Shown in pieces: positions 1 to 9,106 of a stretch of DNA of 64,000 bases. The stretch is from assembly GCF_024171785.1 (NCBI RefSeq), contig NZ_JAMTCK010000013.1, positions 234,204 to 298,203 of the forward strand, read 5' to 3'. Positions within the stretch are counted from its first letter, which is position 1; the number at the start of each line of letters is the position of its first letter. This DNA is from Goodfellowiella coeruleoviolacea (GTDB lineage: Bacteria; Actinomycetota; Actinomycetes; Mycobacteriales; Pseudonocardiaceae). The notes under the pieces are model-generated. The model was not told the origin of the DNA, searched no databases, and was given only the letters and a program-made list of their open reading frames with translations. The position numbers and the translations under genes were made by a program.

Positions 1-944
1 AGCCGGTCCACGTCCGCCCGGTCCGGGGCGCCGCCCCTGCGGTACAGCTCGGCGAAGCCCCGGATCGAGGTGAGCGGGGTGCGCAGCTCGTGCGAGGCGT
101 CCGCGACGAACCGGCGCAGCCGTTCCTCGGAGCGCTGGCGCGCCCGCAGTGCCGTGCTCAACCGACCCAGCATGGTGTTCAGCGCCACGCCCAGCCGGCC
201 GGCCTCGGTGCTCGGGTCGGTGTCCGGCACCCGGCGGTCCAGTTCCCCGGCGGCGATCTGCTCGGCGGTGTGCTCGATCCGGGTCAACGGGCGCAGGCCG
301 ACCCGCACCAGCCCGTGGGCGACCGCGCCGAGCAGCACCAGCACCAGCACGCCGACCCCGGCCTCGATGACGAACAGCTGGCGCACCGTGGCCTCGGTGT
401 TGGCCAGCGACAACGCCACCACGGCCACGTTGCCGTCCGGCAGGGAGAACACGTCCACCCGCCAGGAGGCACCGCCCGCCTGGTCGGCCACGGTGACCGG
501 GTCGGCCGGGCCGCGCAGGAACGCCCCGATGTCCACAGCGGACAGATCAGGGCCGCCCATCTCGCCCTGCTCCCGGCCCAGCGAGCCGATCGGGATGCGG
601 TCGCGGTTGACCACGACCACCCGGAACTCGGTGGGCAGGCTGTCGCCGCGCATGTCCGAGGCCGGGGCCCTGGGCAGCGCCGGCCCCGGCCTCGGTCGCT
701 TCAGGTCGTCGACGAACTGGGTGAGCTGCGCGTCCACCCTGCTCATCAGCGACCGCTGGATCAGCAGACCGCTGGCCAGCGTGAACGCGGTCAACGCGCC
801 GGTGGCCAGCACCAGCAGGGCGGCCACCAGGCGGGCCCGCAGCGTCCATTTGGCCCTGGCCGGCCCGGCCGGGGCGGTGCCGGTCTCCGGCGCGTCCGGG
901 TCGCCGCTGACCGACGGCCCGACGGCCTGCGCACTGGTCAGCAT
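1..944 (-). CDS. Sensor histidine kinase (3' part cut by window edge)
   Basis: Membrane-bound kinase partner of the response regulator encoded just upstream. The start ATG at 944 shares one base with the regulator stop (TGATG), so the pair is translationally coupled. A first membrane segment lies at about residues 38-62 (ARLVAALLVLATGALTAF), an extracytoplasmic sensor region follows, and a second membrane segment lies around residue 200, followed by HAMP-like sequence. The H-box FVADASHELRTPLTSIR is seen at about residues 275-292 and carries the phospho-accepting His. The ATPase domain lies beyond base 1 and cannot be seen. Type is clear; the stimulus is unknown. Confidence 0.93.
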   Translation of the reverse strand, partial: MLTSAQAVGPSVSGDPDAPETGTAPAGPARAKWTLRARLVAALLVLATGALTAFTLASGLLIQRSLMSRVDAQLTQFVDDLKRPRPGPALPRAPASDMRGDSLPTEFRVVVVNRDRIPIGSLGREQGEMGGPDLSAVDIGAFLRGPADPVTVADQAGGASWRVDVFSLPDGNVAVVALSLANTEATVRQLFVIEAGVGVLVLVLLGAVAHGLVRVGLRPLTRIEHTAEQIAAGELDRRVPDTDPSTEAGRLGVALNTMLGRLSTALRARQRSEERLRRFVADASHELRTPLTSIRGFAELYRRGGAPDRADVDR

Positions 945-1747
945 CAGCCCAGCCCGCGCCGGTCCGCCGCGCCGTCCCTGGGCATCCGCAGCGAGTAGCC
1001 GACGCCCCGCACGGTGTGGATCAGCGGTGGCGCCACGCAGTCGATCTTGCGGCGCAGGTAGCTGATGTAGGACTCGACGATCCGGCTGTCCCCGCCGAAG
1101 TCGTAGTTCCACACCCGGTCCAGGATCTGCGGCTTGCTGACCACCTTCTCGGCGTTGATCAGCAGGTAGCGCAGCAGGTTGAACTCGGTCGGGGACAGCC
1201 GCACGGCGCGGCCGGCGCGGCGCACCTCGTGGGCGTCCTCGTCCAGCTCCAGGTCGGCGTAGCGCAGCACGCTGTCCTCGGCCTGGCCACCGAGCACGGG
1301 CTGGCTGCGCCGCAGGATCGCGCGCAGCCGCAGCACCAGTTCCTCCAGGCTGAACGGTTTGGTGACGTAGTCGTCGCCGCCCGCGGTCAGGCCGGCGATG
1401 CGGTCCTCGACCGCGTCCCGCGCGGTGAGGAACAGCACCGGCACCAGGCCGTGGCTGGCGCGCAGCACGCGGGCCAGCTCGAAGCCGTCGTAGTCGGGCA
1501 GCATCACGTCCAGCACCACGATGTCCGGGCGGTCGGCCCTGGCCAGCGCCAGCGCCTCCGCCCCGGTGGCCGCGGCGCGGACGTCGAACCCGCTCAGCCG
1601 CAGCGCCGCGGACAGCAGTTCGAGGATGTTCGGCTCGTCGTCGACCACCAGCACGGTGGCCGGGGAATGAGGTGTGGGGACCGGCACGGCTGCTGAGCCT
1701 GGCGGACGAACCTGGGAGTTTGCTGGGAGGACGCTGAGAACCAGCAC
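944..1747 (-). CDS. OmpR/PhoB-family response regulator
   Basis: DNA-binding response regulator of a two-component system, first gene of the pair with the kinase at 1-944. Receiver domain at about residues 32-145: acidic pocket VDDEP, phospho-acceptor Asp in VLDVMLPDYDG, and the conserved Lys in DDYVTKPFS. A winged-helix trans_reg_C domain follows (SPTEFNLLRYLLINAEKVVSK through YISYLRRKID and RGVGYSLR). It resembles the mycobacterial TrcR/TcrX group. The ATG at 1747 lacks a clear ribosome binding site; an in-frame GTG at 1687 begins closer to the receiver domain and may be the true start. It is divergent from the sigma factor at 1833. Confidence 0.95.
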   Translation of the reverse strand: MLVLSVLPANSQVRPPGSAAVPVPTPHSPATVLVVDDEPNILELLSAALRLSGFDVRAAATGAEALALARADRPDIVVLDVMLPDYDGFELARVLRASHGLVPVLFLTARDAVEDRIAGLTAGGDDYVTKPFSLEELVLRLRAILRRSQPVLGGQAEDSVLRYADLELDEDAHEVRRAGRAVRLSPTEFNLLRYLLINAEKVVSKPQILDRVWNYDFGGDSRIVESYISYLRRKIDCVAPPLIHTVRGVGYSLRMPRDGAADRRGLG

Positions 1748-1832
1748 ACCGGTGGGTGAACCGGGTGACGCAGGACACGGTGGCGTGCGTGAAGGGCGGG
1801 GTGGGCCGCGGGCAAGTAGAGGGGTGACGAGG

Positions 1833-2438
1833 ATGACCGCGAAATCAGCGAGGCCCAGCCCGCACCCACCCCCGGTGGATGGTCTGGACCTGTCGGGGCC
1901 GGATCCGAGGTCGGTGTTCGGGCGGCTCTTCGACGAGCACGCGCCGTCGTTGCACGGCTACCTGGCTCGCCGGGTCGGCGACCAGGTCGCCGACGACCTG
2001 GTGTCCGAGACGTTCCTGGTGGCGTTGCAGCAGCGGCACACCTACGACTCGACCCGGGCCGGGGTGCGGCCGTGGCTGTACGGGATCGCCAGCAATCTGC
2101 TGCGTCGGCACGTGCGGCAGGAGGTTCGGGGCTGGCGGGCCAGGGCCCGACTGCTGGGCGCGGACCAGGTGCAGACGGAGTCGCACGAGGGACGCACGAC
2201 CGATCGGGTCTCGGCGCAGCAGCGGGTCAGGCAGTTGGCCGGGGCGCTGGCCGCGCTGGAGCCCGGGGACCGGGACGTGCTGCTGCTGACCTCCTGGGGT
2301 CACCTGAGTTCGACGGAGGTGGCCCAGGCCCTGGGCATCCCCGTCGGCACCGTCCACTCGCGACTGCACCGGGTGCGCCGGTGGTTGCAGTCACACAGCT
2401 CTGTTACGACCAGCGGAATGGAGGACGGCGATGCGTGA
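1833..2438 (+). CDS. RNA polymerase sigma factor, ECF-like sigma-70 family
   Basis: Alternative sigma factor of 201 residues. Region 2 spans about residues 25-90 (FDEHAPSLHGYL, DLVSETFLVALQ, then the DNA-melting stretch ending IASNLLRRHVRQE). Region 4 is a helix-turn-helix at about residues 140-195 (LEPGDRDVLLLTSW, STEVAQALGIPVGTVHSRLHRVRRWL). The ATG at 1833 is chosen because GGGGTGACGAGG precedes it directly; the open frame extends further upstream without support. The stop overlaps the start of the next gene by 8 bases, suggesting that the downstream membrane protein is its regulator. Target promoters are unknown. Confidence 0.93.
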   Translation: MTAKSARPSPHPPPVDGLDLSGPDPRSVFGRLFDEHAPSLHGYLARRVGDQVADDLVSETFLVALQQRHTYDSTRAGVRPWLYGIASNLLRRHVRQEVRGWRARARLLGADQVQTESHEGRTTDRVSAQQRVRQLAGALAALEPGDRDVLLLTSWGHLSSTEVAQALGIPVGTVHSRLHRVRRWLQSHSSVTTSGMEDGDA

Positions 2439-3660
2439 GGGGGATCGGGCCGAGGTGCGGCACGTGTGGACCGCGGACGAACTCGACCACGCGCTGACCG
2501 GACTGTACATGGAGATCAAGCCTGATCAACGCGGTCTGGCCGGGGTGCGGGAGAAGCTGATGGCGGCGGTGGACGCCCAGCCCCAGCCGCTGCTGAGCAC
2601 GGTGGCGGACAGCACTGGGAAGAACAGCACAGGAGAAAGCCGCCCAGCGGAAAGCGGCCCAGGGGAAAGCAGTACGGAGGAAAGCCGCCCGGAGGAAAGC
2701 AGCACGGTGGAGACCGGCACAGCAGACACGGGCACGGTGCGGACCGGCGTGGTAGAGACCGGGGTGGGCGCACGTCGACGGCGGCCGGTGCGCCGCTGGC
2801 TGGCCGCGGCGGCCGCGGTCGCGGTGCTGACGACCGGGGGTGTGCTGGCCCAGACGGTGTTGTTCTCCTCCAGCTCCGCCACCGCCCAGGCGCAGGAGGC
2901 GTTGACCAGCGCCGCCGATGTCGCCGCGCGCGCCAAGGACCCGGTGCTGGCCGACGGCCAGTACCGCTACGTGGCCACCCATGCCTGGTGGATGAAGGGC
3001 GTGGGCGCGCAGAACCAGAACTTCTCCTTCCTCAACGAGAACCTGATCGAGACCTGGATTCCCGCCGACCCGAGCGGCGAGTGGCTGCAACGGCGCAGCG
3101 AGACCGGCAACCGCAAGTGGGTCAAGGGCACCGAGGCCGAGGCCCGCGCGGCCGGGGTGGTGATCGAGGAGTCGCCGTGGCCGGAGCAGCGCGCCAAGGG
3201 GGGCGAGTTCAGCGGGAACCTCCCCGAGCACGGCAACTGGCAGTTCCCCAGGCCGGAGTTCGTCGCCAGCCTGCCCACCGACCCCGAGCAGTTGTACGAG
3301 CGGCTGCGTGCGGACAGCGGTGGCGGTAAGCACGCCCTGGTCTACGCCGCGGACGCGTTGCGCACCGGTCTGCTGCCCGCCCCGGCCCGCGCGAACCTGC
3401 TGCGGGCGTTGACCTACCTGCCCGGGCTGGACGTCGTCGACGGCGCCGCCGACCTCGACGGCCACCGGGGCGTGGCACTGGGCGTCTCCGAGGGCGGCGA
3501 GCGTCAGGAGATCATCCTGAACCCCGGCACCGGCGAGCTGATCGGGGAGCGCGAGGTGTCCGACACGTTCTTCGCCGGCATCCCCAAGGGCTCACTCATC
3601 AGCTACTCCGCCATCACCACCGCGGTGGTCGACCACATCGGCGACAAGCCCGCCAGCTGA
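2431..3660 (+). CDS. CU044_5270-type membrane protein, likely anti-sigma partner
   Basis: 409-residue protein translationally coupled to the sigma factor. The N-terminal about 45 residues are cytoplasmic (WTADELDHALTGLYMEIKPDQRGLAGVREKLMAAV). A low-complexity linker rich in Glu-Ser/Thr (about residues 60-110) is encoded by a degenerate 15-base tandem repeat. One membrane segment lies at about residues 125-150 (WLAAAAAVAVLTTGGVLAQTV), and a long extracytoplasmic C-terminal domain follows, with the W/Y-rich stretch typical of proteins annotated CU044_5270. Such proteins commonly sit beside sigma genes in actinobacteria; the anti-sigma role is inference from this arrangement. Confidence 0.82.
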   Translation: MREGDRAEVRHVWTADELDHALTGLYMEIKPDQRGLAGVREKLMAAVDAQPQPLLSTVADSTGKNSTGESRPAESGPGESSTEESRPEESSTVETGTADTGTVRTGVVETGVGARRRRPVRRWLAAAAAVAVLTTGGVLAQTVLFSSSSATAQAQEALTSAADVAARAKDPVLADGQYRYVATHAWWMKGVGAQNQNFSFLNENLIETWIPADPSGEWLQRRSETGNRKWVKGTEAEARAAGVVIEESPWPEQRAKGGEFSGNLPEHGNWQFPRPEFVASLPTDPEQLYERLRADSGGGKHALVYAADALRTGLLPAPARANLLRALTYLPGLDVVDGAADLDGHRGVALGVSEGGERQEIILNPGTGELIGEREVSDTFFAGIPKGSLISYSAITTAVVDHIGDKPAS

Positions 3661-3668
3661 TCCGAACC

Positions 3669-3709
3669 GTTCTGGTGGTGGGTGCGACAACAAGCCCCAC
3701 CACCAGAAC
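3669..3709. terminator. Bidirectional hairpin terminator
   Basis: Perfect 14-base stem GTTCTGGTGGTGGG / CCCACCACCAGAAC with a 13-base loop, placed between the convergent ends of the anti-sigma-like gene (3660) and the GT39 gene (3749). No U-tract, as is common for high-GC actinobacterial terminators. Confidence 0.8.
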
Positions 3710-3748
3710 ACCGTCGGTCGGTTGCCCGCGCGAGTGGTCGAGCCGTGG

Positions 3749-6178
3749 TCAGGCCCGGCACTCGTACAGCGTCTGCACGCCGCCGCCGGGGCCGACCCGC
3801 ACCGGACCGCCCTGGGACTGCTGTTGCCGCTGCTGGTCGACGGGCGTGCCGCCGTAGGCGGCCGGGTCGACCGCGGTGCAGTGCTGCTGGATCCACTGGG
3901 TGCGCTGCTCGGCCATCCCGGTGTCCCCACCGGCGCCCCGGCCCTGCCCGGCCCGACCGTCCTGAGTGGACTGGTTGGCCCCGTTGGCCTGGCCGCCGTC
4001 CTGTGGTGGCTGCCCCTGGTCGGGTTCACCGGACCGCGTGCCGGCGCCGGGACCCGGCTGGTCCTGCCCGCCGCTGCCCAGCACGTACTTCAGCCGACCG
4101 TCCCGGACCCACTGGTCGAGCTGGTCCACGGTGGGTGCCTCGTCCCGGCTGCTGAACCCGCCCATGCCGATGACGGTCTCGTCGGTGTTGATGATCCACG
4201 CGGACGCGCCCGCGGCCCCGTTGTCGATGGCCAGCTTGATCTCGGCGTCGCCGGCGTTCCTGGTGACGTAGTCGAGGATCTTGCGCTGCTCGTCGGTCAG
4301 GCTCGACTCACCGCCACCACCGATCATCACCCGCCTCGGCTGCTCCTGGCTGTTCTGCTGCTGGCCGTTCTGCTGCTGGCCGGGCGGGTTGTCCCGGCCG
4401 CCGTCGCGCCGGCCGTCGCCGTCCATCACGTAGCCGGTGCCACCGGGAGCGCCACCGGCCCGCGCGCCCGGGCCGCCCTGCCCGCCCGGACCGGTGTTCG
4501 GGCCGGCCAGCGGGTTGGCGCCGCCCATGTTGCCGCTGGCCCCCAGCGCGGTCGCGGTCGACCACACGCCCGGCGCCAGCAGCGCGGTGACCAGTCCCAG
4601 CACCGTGCCCGCCCGCGCCAGACCGCCACCGGCCAGCCGGGCCCGCCCGAGCCGGGCCACCAGCAGCCCGGCCACGGCGAGCACGCCGATCACCGCGACG
4701 GCGTAACGCAGCCAGCCGTGCCAGGAGGTGTCCCGGGAGACCAGCACCCACGCCCACGCCGCGGTGAGCGCCACCCCCAGCGGCAGCACCACCCAGCCGT
4801 ACCCGGTGGGCGCGCGGAAGTCCCGCCACAGCCGCACCAGCCCGGCGCCGGTCAGCGCCGCGATCGCCGGTGCGAGCATCGTCGTGTAGTAGGGGTGGAA
4901 GATGCCCTGGGCGAAGCTGAACACCGCGCCGGTCAGCAGCAGCCAGCCGCCCCACAGCACCCAGCCGCCGCGCTGCGGCCGGTCCGCGGGCAGCCGCTCC
5001 TGCCAGCGGAACATGCCGGCCACCGTCACCGCGACCAGCACCAGCAGCGCCAACGGCAGCAGCCAGCTGATCTGGCCGCCCACCACGTCGTTGAACATCC
5101 GGCCGATGCCGGACTCACCGCCGAACCCGCCGCCGCCTCCGCCGGGACCGGCCACGATCATCCCCGGCTCGTTCTGGCCCGCGCCCGGCGGCGGTCCGCT
5201 GCCGTCGCCGAAGAACTGCGTCCCGCCGCCGCCACCGCCGCCCTGGCCGAACACCCGGCCCAACCCGTTGTAGCCGATGACCAGGTCCCAGGCGGAGCCG
5301 TCGGTGCTGCCGCCGATGAACGGCTTGGGCGAGGGCCACAGGTCGACCAGCGCCACCCACCACAGTGACGCCACCCCCGCCACCACCGCGGCCCCACCCA
5401 GGTCGGCCAGCCGGCGCGGCACCGGGCGGGGGCTGGCCACGACGTAGGCCAGGGCGAACACCGGCAGCACGATCCACGCCTGCATCATCTTGGTGACGAA
5501 CCCGCAGCCGATGAAGAACGCGCTGAGCAGCAGCCAGCGGGTGGCACTGCCCGCGCCGGCCGCCGGTTCCACCGACCTGGTGAACGCGTAGGCGGCGGCG
5601 ACCAGCAGCAGCACCAGCAGGGTGTCCGGGTTGTTGTCCCGGTTGATGGCCACCGTGATCGGGGTGAGCGCGAGCACCAGGGCCGCGATCAGCGCGGCGT
5701 GCTCGCCCGCCCACCGGCGCACCGTGCGGTGCAGCAGGAACACCGCGGCCACACCCTCGACCGCCTGGGGCAGCAGCACCGACCAGCCGTGGTAGCCGAA
5801 GATCCAGGTGGAGATCACCTGCGGCCACAGCGCCATCGGCGGCTTGTCCACGGTGATCACGCCGGCCGGGTCGAACGCGCCGAACAGGAAGTTGGTGAGG
5901 CTGCGCGACATCGACTTCACAGCCGCGGTGTAGTAGGTGTTGGCCCACCCGATCGAGCTGAGCGACCAGCAGTAGAGCACGGCGGCCAGCACGCAGGTGG
6001 CGGCCAGCGCCCAGGGCTGCCAGCGCCGCCCGGTCGGCCGCCGCCCAGGGCCAGCTCCCTCCACTGTGGACGGCGCGTCGGGTGTGTCCGGAGTGCCCGG
6101 GATGTCCGGGGCGCCCGGCGTCGGCTCCGGGGTGGGGCTGGCGGGTTCCGGCCCCGTCCGCTGCGCGGCGGAAGTCAT
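3749..6178 (-). CDS. GT39-family membrane glycosyltransferase with YkcB-type C-terminal domain
   Basis: 809-residue polytopic ArnT/PMT-like enzyme that probably transfers a sugar from a polyprenyl-phosphate donor to an extracytoplasmic acceptor. After a Pro/Thr-rich N-terminus come about 12 hydrophobic helices. The first extracytoplasmic loop carries the acidic motif VDKPPMALWPQ, expected at the active site. A Gly/Pro-rich loop (GGGGGGGTQFFGDGSG) interrupts the helices, and a soluble C-terminal domain includes a Gln/Asn-rich repeat (NGQQQNGQQQNSQEQ) and an Asn/Gly-rich segment. The start at 6178 overlaps the upstream GT2 stop by four bases (ATGA), so the two are coupled; the GT2 may supply the lipid-linked sugar. 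Acceptor unknown. Confidence 0.92.
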   Translation of the reverse strand: MTSAAQRTGPEPASPTPEPTPGAPDIPGTPDTPDAPSTVEGAGPGRRPTGRRWQPWALAATCVLAAVLYCWSLSSIGWANTYYTAAVKSMSRSLTNFLFGAFDPAGVITVDKPPMALWPQVISTWIFGYHGWSVLLPQAVEGVAAVFLLHRTVRRWAGEHAALIAALVLALTPITVAINRDNNPDTLLVLLLVAAAYAFTRSVEPAAGAGSATRWLLLSAFFIGCGFVTKMMQAWIVLPVFALAYVVASPRPVPRRLADLGGAAVVAGVASLWWVALVDLWPSPKPFIGGSTDGSAWDLVIGYNGLGRVFGQGGGGGGGTQFFGDGSGPPPGAGQNEPGMIVAGPGGGGGGFGGESGIGRMFNDVVGGQISWLLPLALLVLVAVTVAGMFRWQERLPADRPQRGGWVLWGGWLLLTGAVFSFAQGIFHPYYTTMLAPAIAALTGAGLVRLWRDFRAPTGYGWVVLPLGVALTAAWAWVLVSRDTSWHGWLRYAVAVIGVLAVAGLLVARLGRARLAGGGLARAGTVLGLVTALLAPGVWSTATALGASGNMGGANPLAGPNTGPGGQGGPGARAGGAPGGTGYVMDGDGRRDGGRDNPPGQQQNGQQQNSQEQPRRVMIGGGGESSLTDEQRKILDYVTRNAGDAEIKLAIDNGAAGASAWIINTDETVIGMGGFSSRDEAPTVDQLDQWVRDGRLKYVLGSGGQDQPGPGAGTRSGEPDQGQPPQDGGQANGANQSTQDGRAGQGRGAGGDTGMAEQRTQWIQQHCTAVDPAAYGGTPVDQQRQQQSQGGPVRVGPGGGVQTLYECRA

Positions 6179-7569
6179 TCCGTTCCCTTCTCGTCGTTGT
6201 CCGCGGACCTGTCGCTCGCGGACCCGTTGTCCGCTGGCGGGTTGTCCGCGGGTGGGTTGCTCGCTGGCGGGTTGCTCGCGATCTGCCCGGCACGGGCCGC
6301 CGGCCTCCGGTCCGCGCGGAACACCCAGGTGCGCAGCAGCAGGAACCGCCCTGCCGTGCCCAGCACCGAGGCGACCAGCAGCACCGCCAGTTCGGTGCCC
6401 CGGGTGGCGGTGGGCGCGAACTGGTGCAGCGCCAGCAGCGCCACCGAGGTGAGCGCGTAGTAGAGCGCGAAGACCACCGCGCCCTGCAGGTGCACCCGAC
6501 CGGACGGGCCGCGCGCGCCGGTGAAGGTGAACCTGCGGTTGGCCTCGGTGTTGAGCAGCGTGGTCGCGGTCAGCGCGAGCAGGTTGGCCAGCAGTGGGCC
6601 GCACCAGGTGCGCAGCACCGCGTACAGCACCAGGGTGGCCACTGTGGACAGTGCGCCGATGACACCGAAGGACAGCAGCTGCCAGAGCAGCCCGGTGTCG
6701 CGCCTGGCCACCACCGCGTCCGGGTGCAGCGGCCGGGGCTCGGGCCGGTGCGGCAGGCCGCTCACCCTGGCCGCGCCGGTCGCCTTGGCCCTGGCCACCC
6801 GGACCAGTCCGCGGATGTCGTCCAGTGCCGTCTTGGCCACGTGCACCCGGCTGTCCACGTCCTCCACCCAGTCCACCGGCACCTCGTGCACGCGCAGTCC
6901 GTTGTGCTCGGCGAGCAGCAGCAGTTCGGTGTCGAAGAACCACGCGTCGTCGCGCACGTGGTCGAGCAGCGGCCGGATCACCTCGGTGCGCGCCGCCTTG
7001 AACCCGCACTGCGCGTCGGAGAAGCCGGCGCCGTGGGTGAGCCGGATCAACGCGTTGTAGCAGCGGGAGATCACCTCCCGCCGTGGTCCGCGCACCGTGC
7101 GCGCTCCCCTGGCCAGCCGCGATCCGATGGCGATGTCGGAGTGCCCGTTCACCAGCGGCGCGACCAGTGGCAGCAGCGCGTCCAGGTCGGTGGACAGGTC
7201 CACGTCCATGTACACCACGACGTCGGCGTCGCTCCACGACCACGCCGTGCGCAGCGCCAGGCCCCGCCCCTTGCGGTCCAGGTGCAGCACGCGCACCCCG
7301 TCGAGCTGCTCGGCCACCTCGGCCGCGACCCGCCTGGTGTCGTCCGTGCTGGCGTTGTCCACCACGGTGATCGTCCAGTGCAGGGGGAAGCGCTGGCTGA
7401 GGTAGTCGTGCAGCACCCGCAGGCACCCCGGCAGCGCGCGCTCCTCGTTGTGGACGGGGATCACCACGTCCACCGTTGCCGTCCACACCGGTGACCGCGC
7501 CCGCCCCGTGCCCTGTTCGGCTGGAACCCGTGGCTGCTCCGGCGCTGCCGCACCACCCATCCCGATCAC
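6175..7569 (-). CDS. Bifunctional GT2 glycosyltransferase / GtrA-like flippase domain protein
   Basis: 464 residues. An N-terminal GT-A domain (about residues 30-250) starts at VDVVIPVHNEERALPGCL and contains the metal-binding VVYMDVDLSTDLDAL motif, as in dolichol-phosphate mannosyl/glucosyl synthases. After about residue 285 there are four predicted membrane helices of GtrA type (LLSFGVIGALSTVATLVLYAVL onward). Such fusions make a polyprenyl-phosphate sugar and help move it across the membrane, which suits the coupled GT39 gene. The last 30 residues are a degenerate five-residue repeat (ASNPPASNPPADNPPADN) encoded by a 15-base tandem repeat. The GtrA assignment is from topology and position. 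Confidence 0.93.
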   Translation of the reverse strand: MIGMGGAAAPEQPRVPAEQGTGRARSPVWTATVDVVIPVHNEERALPGCLRVLHDYLSQRFPLHWTITVVDNASTDDTRRVAAEVAEQLDGVRVLHLDRKGRGLALRTAWSWSDADVVVYMDVDLSTDLDALLPLVAPLVNGHSDIAIGSRLARGARTVRGPRREVISRCYNALIRLTHGAGFSDAQCGFKAARTEVIRPLLDHVRDDAWFFDTELLLLAEHNGLRVHEVPVDWVEDVDSRVHVAKTALDDIRGLVRVARAKATGAARVSGLPHRPEPRPLHPDAVVARRDTGLLWQLLSFGVIGALSTVATLVLYAVLRTWCGPLLANLLALTATTLLNTEANRRFTFTGARGPSGRVHLQGAVVFALYYALTSVALLALHQFAPTATRGTELAVLLVASVLGTAGRFLLLRTWVFRADRRPAARAGQIASNPPASNPPADNPPADNGSASDRSADNDEKGTE

Positions 7570-7808
7570 CTGTCCGCTGCTCGCTCACCGACGCCGCGGT
7601 CGCGGCCCGTTGCTCACAGGTATGCCGGGCGCATGTGCGAGCAGCCTGAACACAACCTCAAAGATCGCTGGGAACCCGGGCACCAGCCGATCGAACCGGA
7701 CACAGTGGACAGGCCGGTGCGGTGGCTCGGCGACCGGCGTCGCCGGCCTCGACGGCAACAGGCTTAATCGGATGACGCCGGACGCGGCCGGCTGCTTGGC
7801 TGCACGCC

Positions 7809-8393
7809 GTGGAAACGATCCGCTTCACCCGCGAACAGGCCGACCAGCTCGCTGGTTTCCTGACCGGCGAGCAGTGGCCCTTTCACAGCACCGTTGTGCA
7901 GCGGCCCCGGGTGCTCCGCCAGGTCGCCGAAGGACACTGGGACGGCCCGTCCGCGCGGACGTTCTGGTTGCGGGAAGCCGGAAACCCCGTTGGGGTGGTG
8001 CGGTTGTTCGACCTGGACGACGGAACACCGCTGTTCGACCTGCGCGTCGCGGGGGCGTGGCGGGGTCGCGGCATCGGCTCGGCCGCGGTGCGCTGGTTGA
8101 CCCGGTACCTGTTCACCGAGTTGCCCGAGATCAACCGGATCGAGGCGACCACCAGGCACGACAACCACGCCATGCGCGCGGTGTTGCGCCGCAACGGATA
8201 CGTCAAGGAGGCGCACTACCGGCAGGCCTGGCCCGACCAGCACGGCGCACCGCACGACGGGGTCGGCTACGCCGTGCTGCGACGCGACTGGCTGACCGGT
8301 GCCACCACACCCGTGCGCTGGTCGGACGAGGGGTGCGGCGGCACCGGATCTCGGCCAGCTACCTCCCGTCAGGCGAACTGGCCGGGCTGGTAG
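7809..8393 (+). CDS. GNAT family N-acetyltransferase
   Basis: 194-residue acetyltransferase. The acetyl-CoA binding loop is visible as VAGAWRGRGIGSAAVRWLTRYLF (R/Q-x-x-G-x-G type), followed by the conserved Asn/His helix in ATTRHDNHAMRAVLRRNGYVKEAHYR, as in RimJ/RimL-like proteins. The start is a GTG at 7809 without a convincing ribosome binding site, possibly leaderless. The last 25 bases overlap the convergent gene at 8369, so the C-terminal tail after about residue 165 (low-complexity) may be poorly conserved. Substrate unknown. Confidence 0.85.
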   Translation: METIRFTREQADQLAGFLTGEQWPFHSTVVQRPRVLRQVAEGHWDGPSARTFWLREAGNPVGVVRLFDLDDGTPLFDLRVAGAWRGRGIGSAAVRWLTRYLFTELPEINRIEATTRHDNHAMRAVLRRNGYVKEAHYRQAWPDQHGAPHDGVGYAVLRRDWLTGATTPVRWSDEGCGGTGSRPATSRQANWPGW

Positions 8394-8842
8394 TCACCGG
8401 CCGGCTGCTGGATGATGACGTTCACCCGGTTGAAGGTGTTCATGATGGCGATCAGTGACACCAGGGCGACGAGCTGGTCCTCGTCGTAGTGCTTGGCGGC
8501 GTTCGCCCACACCTCGTCCGGGACGCCACCGGCCGCGTCGGCGATGCGGGTGCCCTCCTCGGCCAGCTCCAGCGCGGCGCGCTCGGCCTCGGTGAAGACC
8601 GTGGCCTCCCGCCAGACCGCCACCAGGTTGAGGCGTTCCCAGGACTCCCCGGCCGCCACGGCGTCCTTGCCGTGCATGTCGACGCAGAAGCCGCAGCCGT
8701 TGATCTGGCTGACCCGCAGCCGCACCAGTTCCTGCGTCGCGGCCGGCAGCGTCGACTCCTCGGTCGCCCTGGCCGCCGAGATGACGTGCTTGAGGAACTT
8801 GCCCCCGATCGGGTTGCCGAAGACGTTCACGCGAGCTTCCAT
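8369..8842 (-). CDS. AhpD-like carboxymuconolactone decarboxylase family protein
   Basis: 157 residues. Contains the alkylhydroperoxidase core with the CxxC redox motif in LRVSQINGCGFCVDMHGKDAVAAG (about residues 40-63), followed by helices typical of the family (WREATVFTEAERAALELAE). Members use the Cys pair and a nearby His in peroxide reduction or as a general base. Single gene, convergent with and overlapping the GNAT gene by 25 bases. Likely peroxidase-type stress protein; substrate not predictable. Confidence 0.93.
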   Translation of the reverse strand: MEARVNVFGNPIGGKFLKHVISAARATEESTLPAATQELVRLRVSQINGCGFCVDMHGKDAVAAGESWERLNLVAVWREATVFTEAERAALELAEEGTRIADAAGGVPDEVWANAAKHYDEDQLVALVSLIAIMNTFNRVNVIIQQPAGDYQPGQFA

Positions 8843-9106
8843 GCCGGGCTCCTCTGCCGTTGCCGTTGCCTACACATCCCTGACGAATCCGCCCGAGGCG
8901 ATGTGACCCGATGTGGCGTGCGTCTCCCCCGGCCGGGCTGAAGCAGCGGACAGGGCTTTGTCGAGTTCCACGCGCACGATCCCGGCGACGCCGGACTGAT
9001 CACCCACCTGCCGCGCGCGCTGCCGGCCCGGCCGCGCGGCCAGACACCACCGCGGCCGTCCACTGCGGACTCAGGTGGTCGGGCGGTGCCGGCCCGACCG
9101 GTGGGC